From NCBI GenBank assembly GCA_903825645.1, contig CAIKBL010000004.1, positions 1 through 64,000 on the forward strand: a DNA stretch of 64,000 bases, given 5' to 3'. The position numbers and the translations under genes are program-made. This DNA comes from an uncultured Pseudomonadota bacterium (lineage in GTDB: Bacteria; Pseudomonadota; Gammaproteobacteria; Ga0077536). Shown piece by piece: positions 1 through 9,401 of the stretch. The first letter of the stretch is position 1, and the number at the start of each line of letters is the position of its first letter. The notes under the pieces are model-generated. The model ran no database searches and was not told the origin of the DNA. It was given only the letters and a program-made list of their open reading frames with translations.

Positions 1-1294
1 CGCGGCAATTTGACTGGCGCCCTCAAATGCTGCGGGACCCACCGTGTCGGCCGTCCCATCGATCGTCTGGAATAAGGCCGCAAGCCTTGTCGCGTTGTCA
101 GCCGTTTTTGATGCAATATCGCGCACGTCAAAAAGTTCGCCACCGATGCACAGTTCGGCCTCGATCGCATCCTGAAATTGAACCCAAGCCGCTTTGGCCG
201 CCGGGCTCAGCATCATCATTTCAGGACGAAGTCCGCCCTCGTCATCGAGGCGGGCGGGTTGGCCCAATATCGCGGTGACGCGCCGATGAAACGCTTCCAG
301 GCAAAGCCAATGCGCAGGGGCCTCTACAAATGGTCGCCGTCCTTAGGTGCTTTCGGGCCACGAGACCAGAAACCGCACCAAAAACCCGCAGCCACGTGCC
401 AGGAGGCCATTTTTTGCGAAAAACGCTCGCAACGTCTCGGGCTGAACCATCAGGCCCATCGTCAAGCGCGCATTGCGGACGGTGAAGCTCTCCGAAGTTC
501 GCCGTCCGACCGAAAGATCGCCGCCGTCCCACAAAACGTTCAACATGCCAAGTTTTTCATGACCGCGTCTGAACCCATCGCGTGTGCGCCGAGTACTGAA
601 CCCGCCTCGCTCGAGATCACGCCCGCGGAAGGCCAACCCGTGGCCAGACGCCACGCAAGACTTTCGGAAGTTTCGTCCCCGAGCATCAGCCGCGGCACCC
701 TCGGGCGGTCGGTTTTTCGCGCTGCAATTCGACCAATTCCGCTTTCAGGTGATCGGACGTTTTGCCGGTTCTTTTCGCATCTTTGATCGCCGCCAGGAGA
801 CCTTCTCGCTCGGCGTTCCACGCAGAAAGCGCCGCCTCAAATGCGGCGACCGCGGGTTTCGTCGCTTCGGCTTGGGTTTTTTCGTGCAGCCGAATGGCCG
901 CTGAAAAATAGCCATCGCAGGATGACTTCCTTTCGCCAGAAGTCGCGATGCTCAACAGGTACAAGCTCGTGGGTCCTGAGAGCGTCCGAGCCCGCTCGAT
1001 GTTGACGAAGCCTTGGCAAGCTAGCGACATCGCGCCCAGTGCCGACGCCGCCACCAGGGCGACCGGGGCCTGAACGAAAGCTGCCACCTCCGCGACGGCT
1101 TTTCGGATGACAAGCGGCAACGCACCGCTTGGGTAAGGCTCAGCCGCCACATTCGCTGCCAACGGTTGCGGCTCGGGCCAGCCCGCAGCAGCGGGCTCTG
1201 TAGCGCGCCGCGAGTGTGGTTGTTGCGGTAGACCGGCCTTCAAACTGGCAAGCGCCGCACGGAAATGTTGCTCGTCAGTCATCGCGTTAGCCAT
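1..1294 (-). pseudogene. DUF3987-type primase/helicase-like protein of a mobile element, broken and running off the left edge
   Basis: Reading leftwards on the minus strand, the N-terminus (MANAMTDEQHFRAAL, start 1294 or 1282) and the conserved block with PYPSGALP and SIATSGERKSSCDGY sit in one frame down to about 710. The family then continues in a second frame (PRLMLGDETSESLAW, about 540-700) and a third frame (LNVLWDGGDLS and LMVQPETLRAFFAKNG, about 345-550). An in-frame TAA at 343-345 follows WPEST, after which the same frame resumes with APAHWLCLEAFHRR and continues past position 1. This gives two frameshifts and one nonsense codon. DUF3987 proteins are usually encoded by integrative elements and are thought to act in element replication. 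The element is probably a dead remnant. Family assignment is from motif memory; inactivation is seen directly, although raw sequence error could contribute. Confidence 0.75.
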
Positions 1295-1481
1295 TTCGGG
1301 ATTTCGCGATGTTGGCTTCGAGAAAAGCGTCGACCGTCGAGCGACTTGCGTTTGGGTCATCCAAATTTCTTGAGATGTTCTCATGAAGCGTGTCCCTAAT
1401 GCGCCGGCTCGCGTGAAAATTCGCCGCCTTGAAACGCATGGTCGCTTTATAAGATTCGCCAGGGATCCGGGCACTCCTCAC
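1287..1481 (-). CDS. Small hypothetical protein upstream of the DUF3987 remnant
   Basis: A 64-residue frame (or 50 residues from the internal ATG at 1439, starting MRFKAANFHAS) ends inside the start region of the DUF3987 pseudogene, overlapping its ATG at 1294. The product is polar and probably helical (RRIRDTLHENISRNL), with no motif I recognise. Tight overlap with the following gene in another frame is typical of translationally coupled genes in integrative elements. It could equally be a chance frame. Function unknown. Confidence 0.35.
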   Translation of the reverse strand: MRSARIPGESYKATMRFKAANFHASRRIRDTLHENISRNLDDPNASRSTVDAFLEANIAKSRNG

Positions 1482-1502
1482 TTATTCTGGAATTCGGTCG
1501 GC

Positions 1503-1523
1503 TAGGTACACTATAGGTACACT
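1503..1523. repeat. Tandem 10-bp direct repeat TAGGTACACT
   Basis: TAGGTACACT occurs at 1503-1512 and again at 1514-1523, with one intervening base, so the period is 11 bp, one helical turn. It lies just upstream (minus-strand sense) of the small gene at 1287-1481, where an operator or iteron of the decayed element could sit. No protein partner can be inferred. Confidence 0.5.
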
Positions 1524-1631
1524 GAAAACCGGAACTCCCTGCAACCCGATGCTGCGTCATGAAACACTGCCACTCAATCGCTCGGCATCCATGGCCGTCG
1601 CTATCTGTTTGTTTTATTGGGGTTTAGGCAT

Positions 1632-1657
1632 AAAAAAACCCGCTGGAATGCGGGTTT
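1632..1657 (-). terminator. Rho-independent terminator of the tRNA operon
   Basis: On the minus strand an 8-bp stem AAACCCGC/GCGGGTTT (1657-1650 with 1643-1636) and a 6-nt loop are followed by a run of T (complement of A1632-1638). It lies directly downstream of tRNA-Lys, so it ends the four-tRNA transcript. Confidence 0.85.
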
Positions 1658-1661
1658 AGTG

Positions 1662-1737
<76 letters not shown>

Positions 1738-1763
1738 AGAAACTGCCTTATCAAATCTAAAGA

Positions 1764-1840
1764 TGGGGCGAGCGATGGGGATTGAACCCACGACCCCAGG
1801 TGCCACAAACCTGTGCTCTACCAACTGAGCTACGCCCGCC
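1764..1840 (-). tRNA. tRNA-His (GUG)
   Basis: Minus-strand tRNA with anticodon loop TTGTGGC between CAGGT and ACCTG, giving GTG. It has the diagnostic extra 5' G (position -1, at 1840) opposite C73, and an encoded CCA at 1764-1766. The acceptor stem GCGGGCG/CGCTCGC pairs with one G-U. Third gene in the operon. Confidence 0.95.
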
Positions 1841-1934
1841 ATCGATATCTGAAAAACCTTCTCTAACTAACATCTCATCCCGTCCGTGCCCGGCGCCAAG
1901 GTGGCTGCCTACCGCCTTGTCGTAAGGCGTCGAA

Positions 1935-2011
1935 TGGCGCGCCTGGCAGGATTCGAACCTGCTACCCTCGGCTTAGAAGGCCGATGCTCTATCCAAATGA
2001 GCTACAGGCGC
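1935..2011 (-). tRNA. tRNA-Arg (UCU)
   Basis: Minus-strand tRNA with acceptor GCGCCTG/CAGGCGC, discriminator G and encoded CCA (1935-1937). The anticodon loop CTTCTAA, closed by TCGGC/GCCGA, gives anticodon TCT, reading AGA and AGG. Second gene of the operon. Confidence 0.95.
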
Positions 2012-2053
2012 AGGCAAACCGAAGAGCCGATCGTCGTCCTTCCTCGCCGCGGA

Positions 2054-2130
<77 letters not shown>

Positions 2131-2183
2131 AGACGACTTGCACGCCGATCTTTCCAAGGACCTTGTCCGGCGAAAGGCTGGCC

Positions 2184-2212
2184 ATGATACGCAGCCCACC
2201 AAACAGGGTCAA
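2184..2212 (-). promoter_or_regulatory. Sigma70 promoter of the tRNA operon
   Basis: On the minus strand, TTGACC (2212-2207) is separated by exactly 17 bp from TATCAT (2189-2184). A GC-rich stretch (GGCCAGCC) immediately after the -10 box resembles the discriminator of stringently controlled stable-RNA promoters. The predicted start is near 2177. Boxes and spacing are seen; stringent control is inferred. Confidence 0.8.
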
Positions 2213-2314
2213 TTGGAGCTGACTCTCTAGCCTCGAGATAATCACCTGAAGCCTTGCGCGGATCGGGCACATCCCGCACCATCGCGACCTTCTTCACCCC
2301 AGCCGGAGCACCGT

Positions 2315-2821
2315 ATGTCATTGCCACAAGTTCGTCTTGCAACCTCGATGGGCGATATAACCCTTGAACTTTTCGCCGACCGAGCGCCCAAGACCGTCGC
2401 CAATTTCCTGCAATACGTGGCCGATGCTTTCTATAACGACACGATTTTTCACCGGATAATCGAGGGATTCATGATTCAGGGCGGCGGCATGGATGCCGAG
2501 ATGCGTCAGAAACAGACCCGTGATCCCGTTGAAAACGAGGCCGATAACGGCGTCGCCAATCAAGTCGGTACCGTGGCAATGGCCCGTACGAACGACCCAC
2601 ACTCCGCGACTGCCCAGTTTTTTATCAACGTGACCGATAATACTTTCCTAAACCACCGCGCAAAGTCACCGGACGGCTGGGGTTATTGTGTGTTCGGACG
2701 CGTCACCGAAGGTATGGACGTGGTTAATGCCATCAAAGCAGTTCCCACGACACGCCGCTCGGGGATGCAGGATGTACCGCAGGAAGCGGTGACGATTCTG
2801 AGCATCGCGCAACTTCCCTGA
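2315..2821 (+). CDS. ppiB: Peptidyl-prolyl cis-trans isomerase B (cyclophilin)
   Basis: 168 residues, the usual length of bacterial cytoplasmic cyclophilin. It catalyses cis-trans isomerisation of X-Pro bonds during folding. The cyclophilin signature is clear: [14 protein letters not shown] at about residues 45-58 with the catalytic Arg, then [18 protein letters not shown] and the WGYCVFGRV block. There is no signal peptide, so the protein is cytoplasmic. The ATG follows GGAG at 2305-2308. It is immediately followed by lpxH, as in many gammaproteobacteria, with only 8 bases between the genes, so the two are probably cotranscribed. Confidence 0.95.
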   Translation: MSLPQVRLATSMGDITLELFADRAPKTVANFLQYVADAFYNDTIFHRIIEGFMIQGGGMDAEMRQKQTRDPVENEADNGVANQVGTVAMARTNDPHSATAQFFINVTDNTFLNHRAKSPDGWGYCVFGRVTEGMDVVNAIKAVPTTRRSGMQDVPQEAVTILSIAQLP

Positions 2822-2829
2822 TCCGACCA

Positions 2830-3573
2830 GTGCGCAACGTCCTTTTCGCGTCGGATCTCCATCTCAGTCCGGCGCGACCCGACAAAATCGAGCTTTTCTT
2901 CACACTCCTCGGGCGGTGCCGTCGCCACGTAGAAGCCGTGTATCTGCTTGGCGATTTGGTTGAATTCTGGCTTGGCGATGACGACGAAGACCCCGTACAT
3001 CGCAGACTCACGTCCGCGCTTCAAAACTTGGTAACGTCGGGCGTCACGGTGTCCGTCACTACCGGAAATCGGGATTTCCTGATGGGTCCACAGTTCCGCA
3101 AGGACACCGGTGTGCAACTCCTCGAGGATTACGCGGTCATCAACTTACACGGCACCCCAACATTGCTGACCCATGGTGATCTACTCTGCCTCAAAGACGT
3201 GCAGTATCAGCAGTTCCGACAAACCGTGCGCGAACCCGCGCGGCAGCAGCAGTTTCTCGCCCTATCAATCGCCGAACGCCGAAAAATTGCCACGTCGACG
3301 CGCACGGACACACAGAAATCGATGCTGGACAAAGACGACTTCATCATGGATGTCGACGAGCCCGAGGTTCTGCGCGTGATGGCCGCCCATCGGGTGGCAC
3401 GACTCATTCACGGTCACACGCACCGCGCGGCGGTGCATCACGTCACCGTGTCAGACCAGTCCGGCGAGCGCGTGGTACTGGGCGATTGGTATACGGATGA
3501 TCAGGTCTACTGGGCAACACCTACGGGCAATCGCCTCATACCGGCCGCGATCCTTGCCAATGAGCTTGCGTGA
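2830..3573 (+). CDS. lpxH: UDP-2,3-diacylglucosamine diphosphatase
   Basis: 247 residues. It hydrolyses UDP-2,3-diacylglucosamine to lipid X and UMP, the fourth step of lipid A synthesis, on the inner face of the cytoplasmic membrane. The calcineurin-like metallophosphoesterase motifs appear in order: SDLHLS near residue 8, GDLVEFWLGDDD near 40, TGNRDFLMG near 78, THGD near 115 and HGHTHR near 195. The start is GTG at 2830; the protein begins MRNVLFASDLHL, so no upstream extension is needed. Its presence implies a lipopolysaccharide outer membrane. Likely in one operon with ppiB. Confidence 0.93.
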   Translation: MRNVLFASDLHLSPARPDKIELFFTLLGRCRRHVEAVYLLGDLVEFWLGDDDEDPVHRRLTSALQNLVTSGVTVSVTTGNRDFLMGPQFRKDTGVQLLEDYAVINLHGTPTLLTHGDLLCLKDVQYQQFRQTVREPARQQQFLALSIAERRKIATSTRTDTQKSMLDKDDFIMDVDEPEVLRVMAAHRVARLIHGHTHRAAVHHVTVSDQSGERVVLGDWYTDDQVYWATPTGNRLIPAAILANELA

Positions 3574-3592
3574 AATCGGTGGATAGTCGGCC

Positions 3593-4147
3593 TTAACGTG
3601 CGCCACACAGACGGGCTCGAAACATCACCCAATCGAAACAAGGTCCAGGATCCGTTTTACGGCCAAGGGCAACATCCGAATGCCCCACGATGCGGGACAA
3701 GGTAATCCGGGGATATCGCGCGCGCAGCGACTCGGAGAGCGTGACGAGGGCGTCATATTGCGCCGACGTAAAGGGACAGGTATCCGCTCCTTCGAGTTCG
3801 ATGCCGAGCGCTCGGTCGTTACACGCGGGACGTCCCCCGAAAGTGGACACACCCGCGTGCCACGCTCGTGCGGTGAGCGGCACAAACTGTACCACCCGTC
3901 CCCCGCGCTCAATGAAGAAGTGCGCAGAAACCCGCAGCCCTGCCAGCCCGCACAAGGCAGGATGGTCAGCCACCCTCAACTGATTTCTGAACAGCGCGTC
4001 AATGAAGGGCCCACCGAATTCCTGTGGCGGCAGGCTGATCGCGTGGATGATCAGCATGTCTAGCTGCGCCCCCGCCGGCCACGCGTCGCAATTGGGGGAA
4101 GGTCGGTGAAGGGCTGCTTGCCACCAACCCGCGGTAAAGTCATTCAT
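3593..4147 (-). CDS. ampD: 1,6-anhydro-N-acetylmuramyl-L-alanine amidase
   Basis: 184 residues, matching AmpD. It cleaves the amide between 1,6-anhydro-MurNAc and the stem peptide in the cytoplasm during peptidoglycan recycling, and so controls the inducer of AmpR where that exists. Amidase_2 motifs: the Zn-binding His in LIIHAIS (about residue 35), RVSAHFFIERGG, and GHSDVALGRKTDPGPCFDW carrying the second His and the Asp ligand. There is no signal peptide, which separates it from periplasmic AmiD-type enzymes. Convergent with lpxH and divergent from nadC. On the minus strand upstream, TTGGTT-N17-AATAAT is a possible promoter. Confidence 0.93.
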   Translation of the reverse strand: MNDFTAGWWQAALHRPSPNCDAWPAGAQLDMLIIHAISLPPQEFGGPFIDALFRNQLRVADHPALCGLAGLRVSAHFFIERGGRVVQFVPLTARAWHAGVSTFGGRPACNDRALGIELEGADTCPFTSAQYDALVTLSESLRARYPRITLSRIVGHSDVALGRKTDPGPCFDWVMFRARLCGAR

Positions 4148-4246
4148 CTAATCGAGAGCCGTAGGGTATATTCAACATCAGCGTAATTATTGGGTGCGCT
4201 GCGCTAAAAACCAATCGCAGGCACCTCAAATCAGGGGAATTCAGCC

Positions 4247-5125
4247 ATGTCCCAAGTCCGTTTCGATCGCGGTGCCACCGTCATCGACTATTTCAAGGAT
4301 CTCGACGTGACCATCCGGCACGCGCTCGAGGAAGATATCGGAGAAAGTGACCTCACCGCATCGATCGTCCCGGCCGAACTTCAGGCGTCCGCGCGCGTGA
4401 TCGTGCGCGAATCAGCGGTACTGTGTGGCATGCGCTGGTTTAATGCAGTGTACGCTGCTCTTGATCCTGAAGTAATCGTTCATTGGTATTTCCGGGATGG
4501 CGACCGCGTGACCGCAGGTGATGTGGTCTGTGAAATCACCGGCGCGGCGCGTTCGATCCTGACTGGCGAACGTACGGCCCTGAATTTCCTTCAGAGTCTT
4601 TCCGGCACCGCCACCATCGCCGCCCATTATGTAGCCCAGCTCGCGGGGACCCAAACCCGTCTACTCGACACGCGAAAGACCTTGCCGGGTCTGCGTCGCG
4701 CGCAGAAATACGCAGTGAAATGTGGGGGTGGCCACAATCACCGCGCGGGTTTGTACGACGGCGTACTCGTCAAGGAGAACCATCTTGCCGCGGCCGGCGG
4801 CATCACCGCAGCAGTCAGCAGTCTGAGGCGCGCGGGAATCACGGTACCCGTCGAGGTCGAAGTGGAATGTTGTACGCAAATCGAGGAGGCCATTACCGCT
4901 GGAGCCGACATGCTGTTGCTCGATAACTTCACCTTCCCCCAGATGCGTGAGGCCGTGCAAATCACCGCAGGTCGAATTCCCCTCGAGGCGTCCGGTGGTT
5001 TTCATGACGGAGATCTGCAGGCAATTGGCGCGACCGGCGTGGATTATGTATCTGTTGGCAGCCTGACCAAACATTTGCGGGCGATTGATTTCTCCATGCG
5101 CATCACGCAAGCCCAGGGTCCTTGA
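4247..5125 (+). CDS. nadC: Nicotinate-nucleotide pyrophosphorylase (quinolinate phosphoribosyltransferase)
   Basis: 292 residues. It converts quinolinate and PRPP to nicotinate mononucleotide, CO2 and PPi, the third step of de novo NAD synthesis. Family hallmarks: ALEEDIGESDLT near the N-terminus, LNFLQSLSGTAT, the DTRKTLPGLRRAQKYAVKCGGG block with its Arg/Lys phosphate-binding residues, HNHRAGLYDGVLVKENH, VEVE and the C-terminal EASGG and VGSLTKH. ATG at 4247. The upstream 99 bp are shared with divergent ampD. Confidence 0.95.
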   Translation: MSQVRFDRGATVIDYFKDLDVTIRHALEEDIGESDLTASIVPAELQASARVIVRESAVLCGMRWFNAVYAALDPEVIVHWYFRDGDRVTAGDVVCEITGAARSILTGERTALNFLQSLSGTATIAAHYVAQLAGTQTRLLDTRKTLPGLRRAQKYAVKCGGGHNHRAGLYDGVLVKENHLAAAGGITAAVSSLRRAGITVPVEVEVECCTQIEEAITAGADMLLLDNFTFPQMREAVQITAGRIPLEASGGFHDGDLQAIGATGVDYVSVGSLTKHLRAIDFSMRITQAQGP

Positions 5126-5274
5126 TTTCATCCGCGGTGCCGTGATGATTCGCGGCCCGCGAGCGCCTAGTTACATACGACATCGATTCTCCACCGCTGA
5201 AGGAATCATCTTTTGATCTATACGTTTATCTCACAGACGACGCTCGACTGGCCGACGAACGAGACCTCCGCGGC

Positions 5275-6030
5275 GTGAGTGCGATCTCTATCAATGAACG
5301 TTCTCCGTTCGAAACGCTGCTGCGGGCAAGTACAGGCGAATTGCTGAAGCAGATCTATGTCGCCGCCGTCAGACGAGAGTCAGACACCGCCACCACGCGA
5401 CGTTCACGGGTCATCGCGCATAATCTCGGACTTACCCATTGCCAACTACTGTGTGCAGCTGGTTTCAACGCGCACATGCACGAATTGCCGGACGTCGCGG
5501 CACTGCTCGGATTCCCGGATTATGAGACGCTGATCAAACTACGTAATGAGCATTTCGTTACCGATCTTTATCAACGCTTAGGGATCAAAGATTTACTCGC
5601 GCTCTACGACGAGATAGCGCCTACATGCCCGCAACGCCAGATCCTGCAATACTTGCTCCCAAATCGGCTGAGCCGAATCGAGGAGCACATTGAGGCCACA
5701 GTCAATGCGCGCGTCATTGAGCGCTACAAGAAAGAAGTACGGGCAATCTACCGAGAAGGGATCGCTGGAAGGGAATTCGTCGAAACGCGACTCGGCCATC
5801 TCACCAGCGGTTTTCGGGCACTGGTTGGCGAAGTGATCTTGATCGCGCAGAGCCAAGTGCTGCCTATCGCCGAGCTGTTCGGACGCTTGGATGTCCTACC
5901 AGAAGAAAAGCGCAGGCTCATCACCAAGGGCTTCGTGTCGCGCCAACTTCTCGAAACTCGCCTCACCGACCCGACGCTGCCAATTGCGGAGCGTCGGGTG
6001 CTGGAAGAGCAGTTACCGCTAATGCCCTAA
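5275..6030 (+). CDS. Hypothetical protein, no family recognised
   Basis: 251 residues from a GTG start at 5275. The product is soluble and probably largely helical, charged and leucine-rich, with no signal peptide, transmembrane segment or motif I recognise. Stretches such as LGLTHCQLLCAAGFNAHMHE and ELFGRLDVLPEEKRRLITKGF do not point to a family. No ATG is available: the frame stays open upstream to 5149 without ATG or GTG, so the true N-terminus is uncertain (a CTG at 5197 is possible). Codon use looks like its neighbours, which supports a real gene. It ends 19 bp from the convergent ppsA stop. Function unknown. Confidence 0.6.
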   Translation: MSAISINERSPFETLLRASTGELLKQIYVAAVRRESDTATTRRSRVIAHNLGLTHCQLLCAAGFNAHMHELPDVAALLGFPDYETLIKLRNEHFVTDLYQRLGIKDLLALYDEIAPTCPQRQILQYLLPNRLSRIEEHIEATVNARVIERYKKEVRAIYREGIAGREFVETRLGHLTSGFRALVGEVILIAQSQVLPIAELFGRLDVLPEEKRRLITKGFVSRQLLETRLTDPTLPIAERRVLEEQLPLMP

Positions 6031-6048
6031 CGTGACACGGGGCATGTG

Positions 6049-8418
6049 TCAGCCCTGTCGCGCCGCCAAGTTGATCCAGGTTTCAACGACGGTATCAGGG
6101 TTCAGCGAAATACTCTCGATACCCTGGTCGAGAAGCCAAGCGGCCAAATCTTCATGATCTGAAGGACCCTGCCCGCAGATTCCAATATATTTGCCGGCAG
6201 CCCGGCAGGCGGAAATCGCGCGCGCCATCAGGTATTTCACCGCATCGTTGCGCTCATCGAAGAGATGTGCGACCAGACCGGAATCCCGATCCAGTCCGAG
6301 CGTCAGTTGCGTAAGATCATTTGAGCCGATCGAAAAGCCATCAAAATATTGGAGAAAATCTTCAGCAAGCAAGGCGTTCGAGGGCAGCTCGCACATCATG
6401 ATGACGCGCAAACCATTCTCGCCCCGCTTGAGGCCATAATGTTCGAGGAGCGCCACGACCTGAGCCGCCTCATCAGGTGTGCGCACGAACGGCACCATGA
6501 CTTCGACATTGGTTAAGCCCATCGAGTCACGCACGCGACGGAGTGCTTCACACTCCATCTCAAAGCAGGGCCTGAACGACTGGTCGATATAACGGGAAGC
6601 GCCCCGAAACCCCAACATGGGATTTTCCTCATGCGGCTCGTAACGCTGTCCGCCCAGTAAGTTGGCATATTCATTCGATTTGAAATCTGACATACGGACG
6701 ATGACCGGGTGGGGAGCGAAGGCAGCCCCGATAGTCGCGATACCTTCGGTTAGGCGCGTCACGAAGAAATCTCTGGGTGAGGCATACGCCGCAATTTGCG
6801 GGTCGATTGCCGATTTTAGATCGGCCGGCAATTGGTCGTAGTCCAACAGTGCTTTGGGGTGGATCCCGATCATGCGGTTAATAATGAATTCCAAGCGCGC
6901 TAGCCCTACGCCGCGGTGCGGCAGGCTCGCGAAGGCGAAAGCCCTGTCGGGATTGCCCACGTTCATCATGATCTTGACGGACAAATTCGGCATCGCATCG
7001 AGTTCAATTTCGTGCCGCACGAAGGGAAGTTCGCCTTCATAGACCAAACCAGTATCGCCCTCTGCACAAGAGACCGTGACCGGCTGACCATCCACGATGC
7101 GACTGGTGGCATCTCCACAACCCACCACTGCCGGAACGCCCAGTTCGCGCGCAATAATGGCTGCATGACAGGTCCGTCCACCGCGGTTGGTCACAATCGC
7201 CGCAGCGCGTTTCATGACCGGCTCCCAATCCGGATCGGTCATGTCCGTCACCAGCACATCGCCGTCGGCGAGATCGGCCATCGTCGAAAGCTCGGTGATC
7301 ACGCGGGCAACTCCGGCACCGATGCGCTGCCCGATGCTGCGTCCCTCGACCAACACCTTGCCACGCTCACTGAGCTCGAAGCGCTCAATGATCTGGCTGG
7401 ATCGACTCTGGACGGTCTCGGGTCTGGCCTGCACGACGTATAGCTTTCCATCGAGACCATCGCGCGCCCATTCGATGTCCATCGGGCGCCCGTAATGCGC
7501 CTCAATGGCAAGCGCGATGCGAGCAAGCTCTTCGACCTCGACGTCCGAAATTGAAAATCGGCGGCGCTCGGCTTCGGGTACTTCATAAGTCACGACGGAT
7601 GGCCCGTCTCCGCCGGCCGCCGCATAGGTCATGCGCACATGCTTACTGCCAAGATTCCGGCGCAGGATAGCCGGGCGGCCGGCCGCAAGTCCCGGTTTAT
7701 AGACGTAAAATTCGTCCGGGTTAACGGCGCCTTGCACCACGAGCTCGCCCAGTCCGTAACTCGCGGTGATGAACACAACATCCCGGAAACCCGATTCCGT
7801 ATCCAGCGTGAACATGACACCGCTGGCGCCGACGTCGCTACGGACCATGCGTTGGATACCCGCCGAAAGCGCCACTTTGTGATGTTCGAAGCCGTGGTGC
7901 ACCCGGTAGGAAATCGCTCTATCGTTGAACAACGAGGCGAATACATCCTTGATGCGACGCTTCACCTCGAGGATGCCGGTAACATTCAGGAAGGTCTCCT
8001 GCTGTCCCGCGAAAGAGGCTGTTGGCAAATCTTCTGCCGTCGCGGAGGAGCGGACGGCCACCGAAAATTCGTCACCGGCGGTCCCCTTCATCGCCGCATA
8101 AGCCGTTTCGATGGATTGCTCAAAATCGATCGGCAGGGGCGTATCCAAGACCCATTGCCTAATCTCTCGGCCGGCCTTCGTCAGCGCTCCAACGTCATTG
8201 GTGTCTAAGTCGGCTAGGCGCGCCGTGATCCGGGCCGCCAGTCCCCCCTGGGCAAGGAATTCATCGAACGCTTCAGCGGTCGTGGCAAATCCGCCGGGAA
8301 CACGCACTCCGGCTGCACTTAAGTGGCAGATCATTTCCCCCAACGAGGCGTTCTTGCCCCCCACCCGGTCTATCTGGTCCATTCCGGTCTGGTCTAGGCT
8401 TACGATGTGATCGATCAT
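6049..8418 (-). CDS. ppsA: Phosphoenolpyruvate synthase
   Basis: 789 residues (E. coli enzyme about 792). It makes PEP from pyruvate and ATP, giving AMP and Pi, for gluconeogenesis. Domain order is standard: N-terminal ATP-binding domain ([10 protein letters not shown] near residue 20, [22 protein letters not shown] near 120), the swivelling phosphohistidine domain ([20 protein letters not shown], catalytic His about residue 420) and the C-terminal PEP/pyruvate TIM barrel ending with CGQGPSD and [10 protein letters not shown]. Divergently arranged with its regulator ppsR across 168 bp, the usual arrangement. Control is expected by reversible phosphorylation by PpsR. Confidence 0.97.
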   Translation of the reverse strand: MIDHIVSLDQTGMDQIDRVGGKNASLGEMICHLSAAGVRVPGGFATTAEAFDEFLAQGGLAARITARLADLDTNDVGALTKAGREIRQWVLDTPLPIDFEQSIETAYAAMKGTAGDEFSVAVRSSATAEDLPTASFAGQQETFLNVTGILEVKRRIKDVFASLFNDRAISYRVHHGFEHHKVALSAGIQRMVRSDVGASGVMFTLDTESGFRDVVFITASYGLGELVVQGAVNPDEFYVYKPGLAAGRPAILRRNLGSKHVRMTYAAAGGDGPSVVTYEVPEAERRRFSISDVEVEELARIALAIEAHYGRPMDIEWARDGLDGKLYVVQARPETVQSRSSQIIERFELSERGKVLVEGRSIGQRIGAGVARVITELSTMADLADGDVLVTDMTDPDWEPVMKRAAAIVTNRGGRTCHAAIIARELGVPAVVGCGDATSRIVDGQPVTVSCAEGDTGLVYEGELPFVRHEIELDAMPNLSVKIMMNVGNPDRAFAFASLPHRGVGLARLEFIINRMIGIHPKALLDYDQLPADLKSAIDPQIAAYASPRDFFVTRLTEGIATIGAAFAPHPVIVRMSDFKSNEYANLLGGQRYEPHEENPMLGFRGASRYIDQSFRPCFEMECEALRRVRDSMGLTNVEVMVPFVRTPDEAAQVVALLEHYGLKRGENGLRVIMMCELPSNALLAEDFLQYFDGFSIGSNDLTQLTLGLDRDSGLVAHLFDERNDAVKYLMARAISACRAAGKYIGICGQGPSDHEDLAAWLLDQGIESISLNPDTVVETWINLAARQG

Positions 8419-8586
8419 GGGAGTTCCTGCTGCAATATGAATCAGGGTTCGAAGGGAACGGAGTTTAACCGACTCGCCCTTTTCTGCTAAGGAGCAGGGG
8501 CCTTAAGCACCGAGGTTTTGCCCGAACACCTCTGGTACAGTTCGGCGCTGGATTTGTAGTAGACCCTACAGGGCTCGAGTGATCGC

Positions 8587-9393
8587 ATGAAACGCCGTGT
8601 CTTTTTTGTCTCTGATCGTACGGGCATCACCGTCGAGACGCTTGGGCAGAGTTTGTTGACGCAGTTCCCGGAGACCGACTTCGTCAGCCGCACCTTGCCG
8701 TTTCTGACCAATCAACTTGCCGCCCAGAGCGCAGCTGACATCATTCGGCTCGCGCGCGAGGAGGATGGCATCCCCCCACTCGTCTTCAGTACGCTGACTG
8801 ATCCCGTGACGCAGCACATCATCGCAGAAAGCAACGAACACGTTTTCGATCTGTTCGGTACCTTCATCGAACCGCTAGAGGAAGCGCTCGGACAAGAGTC
8901 ATCCCACACTGCCGGCCGCATGCATGGGATCGGGGATGCAATGGCTTACGAGAAGCGCCTGAGCGCGCTTAATTTCAGCTTGAACCACGACGACGGTCTG
9001 AGCACCCGAACACTTCACGATGCCGATGTCGTGCTCATCGGCGTCTCCCGTTGCGGCAAAACGCCCACCTGCCTGTATCTCGCTATGCATTATTCGCTGA
9101 AAGCGGGTAACTATCCGCTGACCGACGACGATTTTGGTCAAAACCGGCTCCCCGATGTCCTCAAAGGGTCTCGTCACAAGCTCTATGGACTGACCATTGT
9201 CCCGGAACAACTCAGTCGGATCCGCCATGAACGCCGGCCGCAAGGAAATTATTCGACCATTGCGCAGTGCCGTAGCGAGATTGCGAAAGCCGAGGCGATG
9301 TTTCGCACCGAGAATATCGAATACTTAGATACCACCACCGTGTCGATCGAAGAGATCGCGGCCACCATCGTGCGCGACAAGCGATTTCGCTGA
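8587..9393 (+). CDS. ppsR: Phosphoenolpyruvate synthase regulatory protein (bifunctional kinase/pyrophosphorylase)
   Basis: 268 residues, DUF299/PSRP family. It uses ADP to phosphorylate and inactivate PEP synthase at a threonine beside the catalytic His, and Pi to reactivate it. Visible motifs: N-terminal RRVFFVSDRTGITVETLGQS, the P-loop-like GVSRCGKTPTCLYLA at about residues 150-165, and the downstream LYGLTI and NYSTIAQCRSEI blocks. The ATG at 8587 is preceded by a GC-rich leader containing a small GTAG-ACC-CTAC hairpin. The divergent ppsA partner strongly supports the specificity, as opposed to the PPDK-specific paralogue. Confidence 0.95.
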   Translation: MKRRVFFVSDRTGITVETLGQSLLTQFPETDFVSRTLPFLTNQLAAQSAADIIRLAREEDGIPPLVFSTLTDPVTQHIIAESNEHVFDLFGTFIEPLEEALGQESSHTAGRMHGIGDAMAYEKRLSALNFSLNHDDGLSTRTLHDADVVLIGVSRCGKTPTCLYLAMHYSLKAGNYPLTDDDFGQNRLPDVLKGSRHKLYGLTIVPEQLSRIRHERRPQGNYSTIAQCRSEIAKAEAMFRTENIEYLDTTTVSIEEIAATIVRDKRFR

Positions 9394-9401
9394 ACGCCCC
9401 C

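Noticed and set aside
178-786. 202-codon plus-strand ORF at the left end
   Set aside because: It lies antisense to the DUF3987 pseudogene, whose family motifs are clear on the minus strand.
1295-1474. N-terminal extension of the DUF3987 frame to 1474
   Set aside because: The extension has an unlikely composition and overlaps the small upstream ORF; MANAMTDEQ at 1294 is a better start.
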